Shown here one piece after another: positions 6,228 to 8,709 of a stretch of DNA of 8,709 bases. Under the pieces are notes generated by a model. That model had not been told where the DNA came from. It searched no databases and was given only the letters and a program-made list of their open reading frames with translations. A program made the translations under genes and the position numbers. Source of the stretch: Planctomycetaceae bacterium (GTDB lineage Bacteria > Planctomycetota > Planctomycetia > Planctomycetales > Planctomycetaceae); contig DOCI01000244.1 in assembly GCA_003503535.1 (NCBI GenBank), forward strand, positions 1 through 8,709, written 5' to 3'. The stretch's first letter is position 1; the number at the start of each line of letters is the position of its first letter.

Positions 6228-7457
6228 TTAGTCAGTTGGACGTTGAGTGACAGCGGTTTGATTGACGAGTCCTGATGATGGGTAAAGGACAACACGCTCG
6301 CCGTCCTCGAGTCCCCGGAGCACCTGAGCCTGGACACCATTGTTGCGGCCGATCTCGACCTTTCGCTGAGTCGCGAAGCCGTCCTTGACGACGAACACTG
6401 CCCAGCTCGCTCCGTCACGGAACAGGGCGCTGGAAGGGACAGTCAGGGCATTATCGTCTTCCCATACCACGATGCGTGTCTCGACGCGGAAACCATGCCC
6501 CAGGCCAGTCTGTTTCAAGAAGGGATCTGTGAAACGGACGATCGCATTAACACGCTGCTCCTCAACGCCGAGGGCAGAGTATTTAGTGAAGCCCCACGGC
6601 TCGACGTGCTTGACCACGCCTTTGAGGGGATTGATTCCGCCCCAATCCTCGACGATGACCCGTTGCCCCCGGGTGACTTGTACGGCATCAGTAGAAAGCA
6701 GTTCGACGACGATTTCCAGGTCGTTCTCGATGTTGCCGATCTCTAATATCGGGGTGCCAACTGACAGAGTTGTTTCACTCCGCTGGAGAACCCGTAAAAC
6801 TTGCCCCGATATTGGTGCGTAAACTAAAGCCTCACCTTCTGCAAGTTCGCTTGAATATGTCGGGAGTGTCTGTTGGTTGAAGCTAATCAGCCGTGCTCTT
6901 ACGTTAGCCAGTTCGGCTTTACGGATGTCGATCGTCGCTTCGGCAGTTTGCACCGTTGCATCAGCGGCCCGTTCGGCTCGGACAGACTGGTCCAGTTCCG
7001 TCTGAGTTATGGCGTCACGCGATTTAAGCTGCCGCGCACGGTCGAGTTCGCTGCTCGCCAGTTCCTTGTCCACGATCGCTTTGTTCAATTCCGCCTGGGC
7101 TGCACGGAGCGATGCTTCGGCCGCGGACACAGCTGCGCGGGCCTGTTCACGACTGCGTGAGTCGAGAGCATCGGGATTGCTCGGCATCATGTGAGCCACA
7201 ATGCTCTCGCCGACTGTCACATGATCGCCTGGTTCCACATCTACCCTCAGCATTCGGCCTGCAAAAGGGGTCGAGACCACATATGTGTTGTGAACCCGCG
7301 TCCGTCCTTCCTCGTCGATCGTGTCAACCATTGGGCTGTACGATACCACACCGGTATCCACCATCATCGGCTGTGGCTGGAACGCGATGAACAGGCCGGT
7401 GCCTATCAGAACAACGACAATCAGAGTTAGAACGTATCGGGATCGTTTATGGGCCAT
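6228..7457 (-). CDS. HlyD/MFP-family periplasmic adaptor of an ABC exporter
   Basis: The 409-residue product is a membrane-anchored adaptor that should link an inner-membrane ABC transporter to an outer-membrane channel. Residues 8-26 are one transmembrane helix after a basic start (inside-negative orientation). A first lipoyl-like half is seen at about 58-92 (P-F-A-G-R-M-L, E-P-G-D-x-V-x-x-G). An Ala/Glu-rich coiled-coil hairpin follows at about 101-192. The second lipoyl half is at about 210-242 (A-P-I-S-G-Q-V), then the beta-barrel (about 245-332) and a membrane-proximal domain to the end (V-P-S-S-A-L-F; G-L-E-D-G-E-R-V-V). Length is normal for the family. The ATG lies 4 bases after the permease stop (TAA-ATCG-ATG), which indicates translational coupling and a shared function. 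The ribosome binding site within the permease end is weak. Substrate unknown. DevB-like and MacA-like adaptors are the closest general models. Confidence 0.93.
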   Translation of the reverse strand: MAHKRSRYVLTLIVVVLIGTGLFIAFQPQPMMVDTGVVSYSPMVDTIDEEGRTRVHNTYVVSTPFAGRMLRVDVEPGDHVTVGESIVAHMMPSNPDALDSRSREQARAAVSAAEASLRAAQAELNKAIVDKELASSELDRARQLKSRDAITQTELDQSVRAERAADATVQTAEATIDIRKAELANVRARLISFNQQTLPTYSSELAEGEALVYAPISGQVLRVLQRSETTLSVGTPILEIGNIENDLEIVVELLSTDAVQVTRGQRVIVEDWGGINPLKGVVKHVEPWGFTKYSALGVEEQRVNAIVRFTDPFLKQTGLGHGFRVETRIVVWEDDNALTVPSSALFRDGASWAVFVVKDGFATQRKVEIGRNNGVQAQVLRGLEDGERVVLYPSSGLVNQTAVTQRPTD

Positions 7458-7461
7458 CGAT

Positions 7462-8709
7462 TTACTCGCGCGTCTTGAGTGCTGAAATGAGGTCGGCGCG
7501 GTCCATATCGCGTTTGACCAGCCAACCGGAGACCATGGCTGCCGCCACGACGGACATAGCCGCCTCGCCGTAGCACTTCAGGTCGAAAGTTGCGGGGATT
7601 TGATAGAGGTCGGTACTGAAACCTTTTGCAACGACGAACGTGAGCCAGTATCCCAACATCGCACCAATCGGCAAGGCCAATAACGTGACCAAAGCTAATT
7701 CGCCGAGCAACACAAAGGCCGTTTCCCCTTTGGTGAAGCCGATCACACGCAGGCTCGCAAGGTCGCGTGCTCTCTCGGCATAGGCGATGCTGGCCGCATT
7801 ATACACAATGCCGAATGTGATAACTGCAGCGATCAACGCCATCACATAGCGAATCGCCCCCGCACCACTGTCGATTATCCGTTGAAATGCCGCTCGACCG
7901 TCTTCTTTCAGACTAACGCCAGCCACAGACGGCATATTCTTGAGTTTGCGATAGATCTCGCTACTGCGAACATCGTCAATCCGCAGGTATGCGCCTGAGA
8001 CCCGGTTCGGCTCGCGGAGGACGTGATTGAGCATCTCCAAGTCCATGTACGCAGGTGATCCGAGCAGTGTTTGTGCGACTCCCGCCACTGGGACGGTAAG
8101 AGTTGGGCGACGGCCCTCGCGGACCTCAACAGTCAGTAATTCGCCAGGGTGGACGTCGAGGATGTCTGCCAATGACTGAGCCAAAATCATACCATCCTTC
8201 CGCATCTCGATTGTAGCAGTGTCGCTGTCGAGAGCGCGATAGAGTCGCGCCGAAGGCACCAGTCCATTGACCGCACCGCGGTGAGTCTTGACACCATTTC
8301 GCATGACCACGGAGACATTGCGGACAGGCTCGACTTCAATGACACCGGGCATCCGACGCAGTTCCAACACCACCTTGTTCGACATTGCTTCATTGAAGGT
8401 CACCGTTACGTCACTGCGATCGACTACACTGAAGGACAAATCCACGGTATGATCGAAGCCTGACATGATGGAGATCATTGACACCGACAAAGCCATGCCA
8501 GCGGCAATCCCCAGTATGGCGCCTGCCATCCTGCCAGCATGCCTGGTCACTCGTCGGAGCACCATTCGGCTCGGTTGGTCGAGCACGGAGTTCATCGCCC
8601 GGCCGATACGTCGGGTGCGACTGTAGTCGGGCGGCACGGGGGGCCGCATGGCGGTGGCAGGGGTCAGGACGAATACTCTCCGCAGCACCACAAGCCCACC
8701 CACCGAGGC
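7462..8709 (-). CDS. ABC exporter permease, FtsX/MacB type (5'-truncated by window edge)
   Basis: The frame is open to the right edge, reading A-S-V-G-G-L-V-V-L-R-R at the boundary, so the true start lies outside the window; the GTG at 8701-8703 is not a likely start. Numbered from that GTG, residues 13-28 hold T-P-A-T-A-M-R-P-P-V-P-P-D-Y-S-R, a linker I associate with large two-module FtsX permeases between the first and second modules. The second module follows: a transmembrane helix at about 58-80, an extracytoplasmic MacB-PCD-like domain at about 85-278, then helices at about 284-307, 328-360 and 379-396. The segment A-E-R-A-R-D-L-A-S-L-R-V-I-G-F is the typical FtsX cytoplasmic loop that contacts the ATPase. 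It ends ordinarily with L-I-S-A-L-K-T-R-E. The partner ATPase is probably just upstream, out of view. Likely role: ATP-driven export of a lipid, peptide or small molecule, or mechanotransmission as in MacB. Confidence 0.92.
   Translation of the reverse strand, partial: ASVGGLVVLRRVFVLTPATAMRPPVPPDYSRTRRIGRAMNSVLDQPSRMVLRRVTRHAGRMAGAILGIAAGMALSVSMISIMSGFDHTVDLSFSVVDRSDVTVTFNEAMSNKVVLELRRMPGVIEVEPVRNVSVVMRNGVKTHRGAVNGLVPSARLYRALDSDTATIEMRKDGMILAQSLADILDVHPGELLTVEVREGRRPTLTVPVAGVAQTLLGSPAYMDLEMLNHVLREPNRVSGAYLRIDDVRSSEIYRKLKNMPSVAGVSLKEDGRAAFQRIIDSGAGAIRYVMALIAAVITFGIVYNAASIAYAERARDLASLRVIGFTKGETAFVLLGELALVTLLALPIGAMLGYWLTFVVAKGFSTDLYQIPATFDLKCYGEAAMSVVAAAMVSGWLVKRDMDRADLISALKTRE

Overview
The window reads as part of a planctomycete (Planctomycetota) chromosome. 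Grounds: a Sec-exported formylglycine sulfatase next to a secreted five-bladed-propeller glycosidase-like protein, a right-handed beta-helix protein, a large FtsX-type permease carrying the 'TPATAMRPPVPPDYSR' linker, and roughly balanced base composition. The phylum is an inference from gene content; no rRNA or other marker is present. All five convincing protein genes lie on the minus strand, so the locus is transcribed from right to left.

Right end (7462-8709, then 6228-7457): the C-terminal part of an ABC-exporter permease runs off the window edge. Four bases after its stop starts a HlyD/MFP-type periplasmic adaptor. The two should form a tripartite-like export pump with an ATPase and an outer-membrane partner that are not in the window.

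Middle (4252-5838): a secreted NosD/DUF1565-like parallel beta-helix protein with seven consecutive rungs bearing an N-x-C-x-x-N ladder. Left of it (2278-3831 and 754-2244), a type I sulfatase and a secreted GH43-like beta-propeller protein are 33 bases apart and look like one operon for degrading a sulfated polysaccharide. Its end is marked by an inverted repeat with a T run at 676-733.

Intergenic DNA: 3832-4251 and 5839-6227 each contain a very short minus-strand reading frame (25 and 28 codons). The two encode related peptides sharing E-[IV]-K-S-Y-x4-V-K-S-F-E-R, and each stands upstream of a gene for a secreted protein. They are either a small-protein or leader-peptide family or two remnants of one larger gene; this is the most unusual signal in the window. 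The left 750 bases hold no credible gene but several hairpins, including a good plus-strand intrinsic terminator at 485-508 that implies a converging transcript. No tRNA, rRNA, CRISPR array or intact mobile element was seen.
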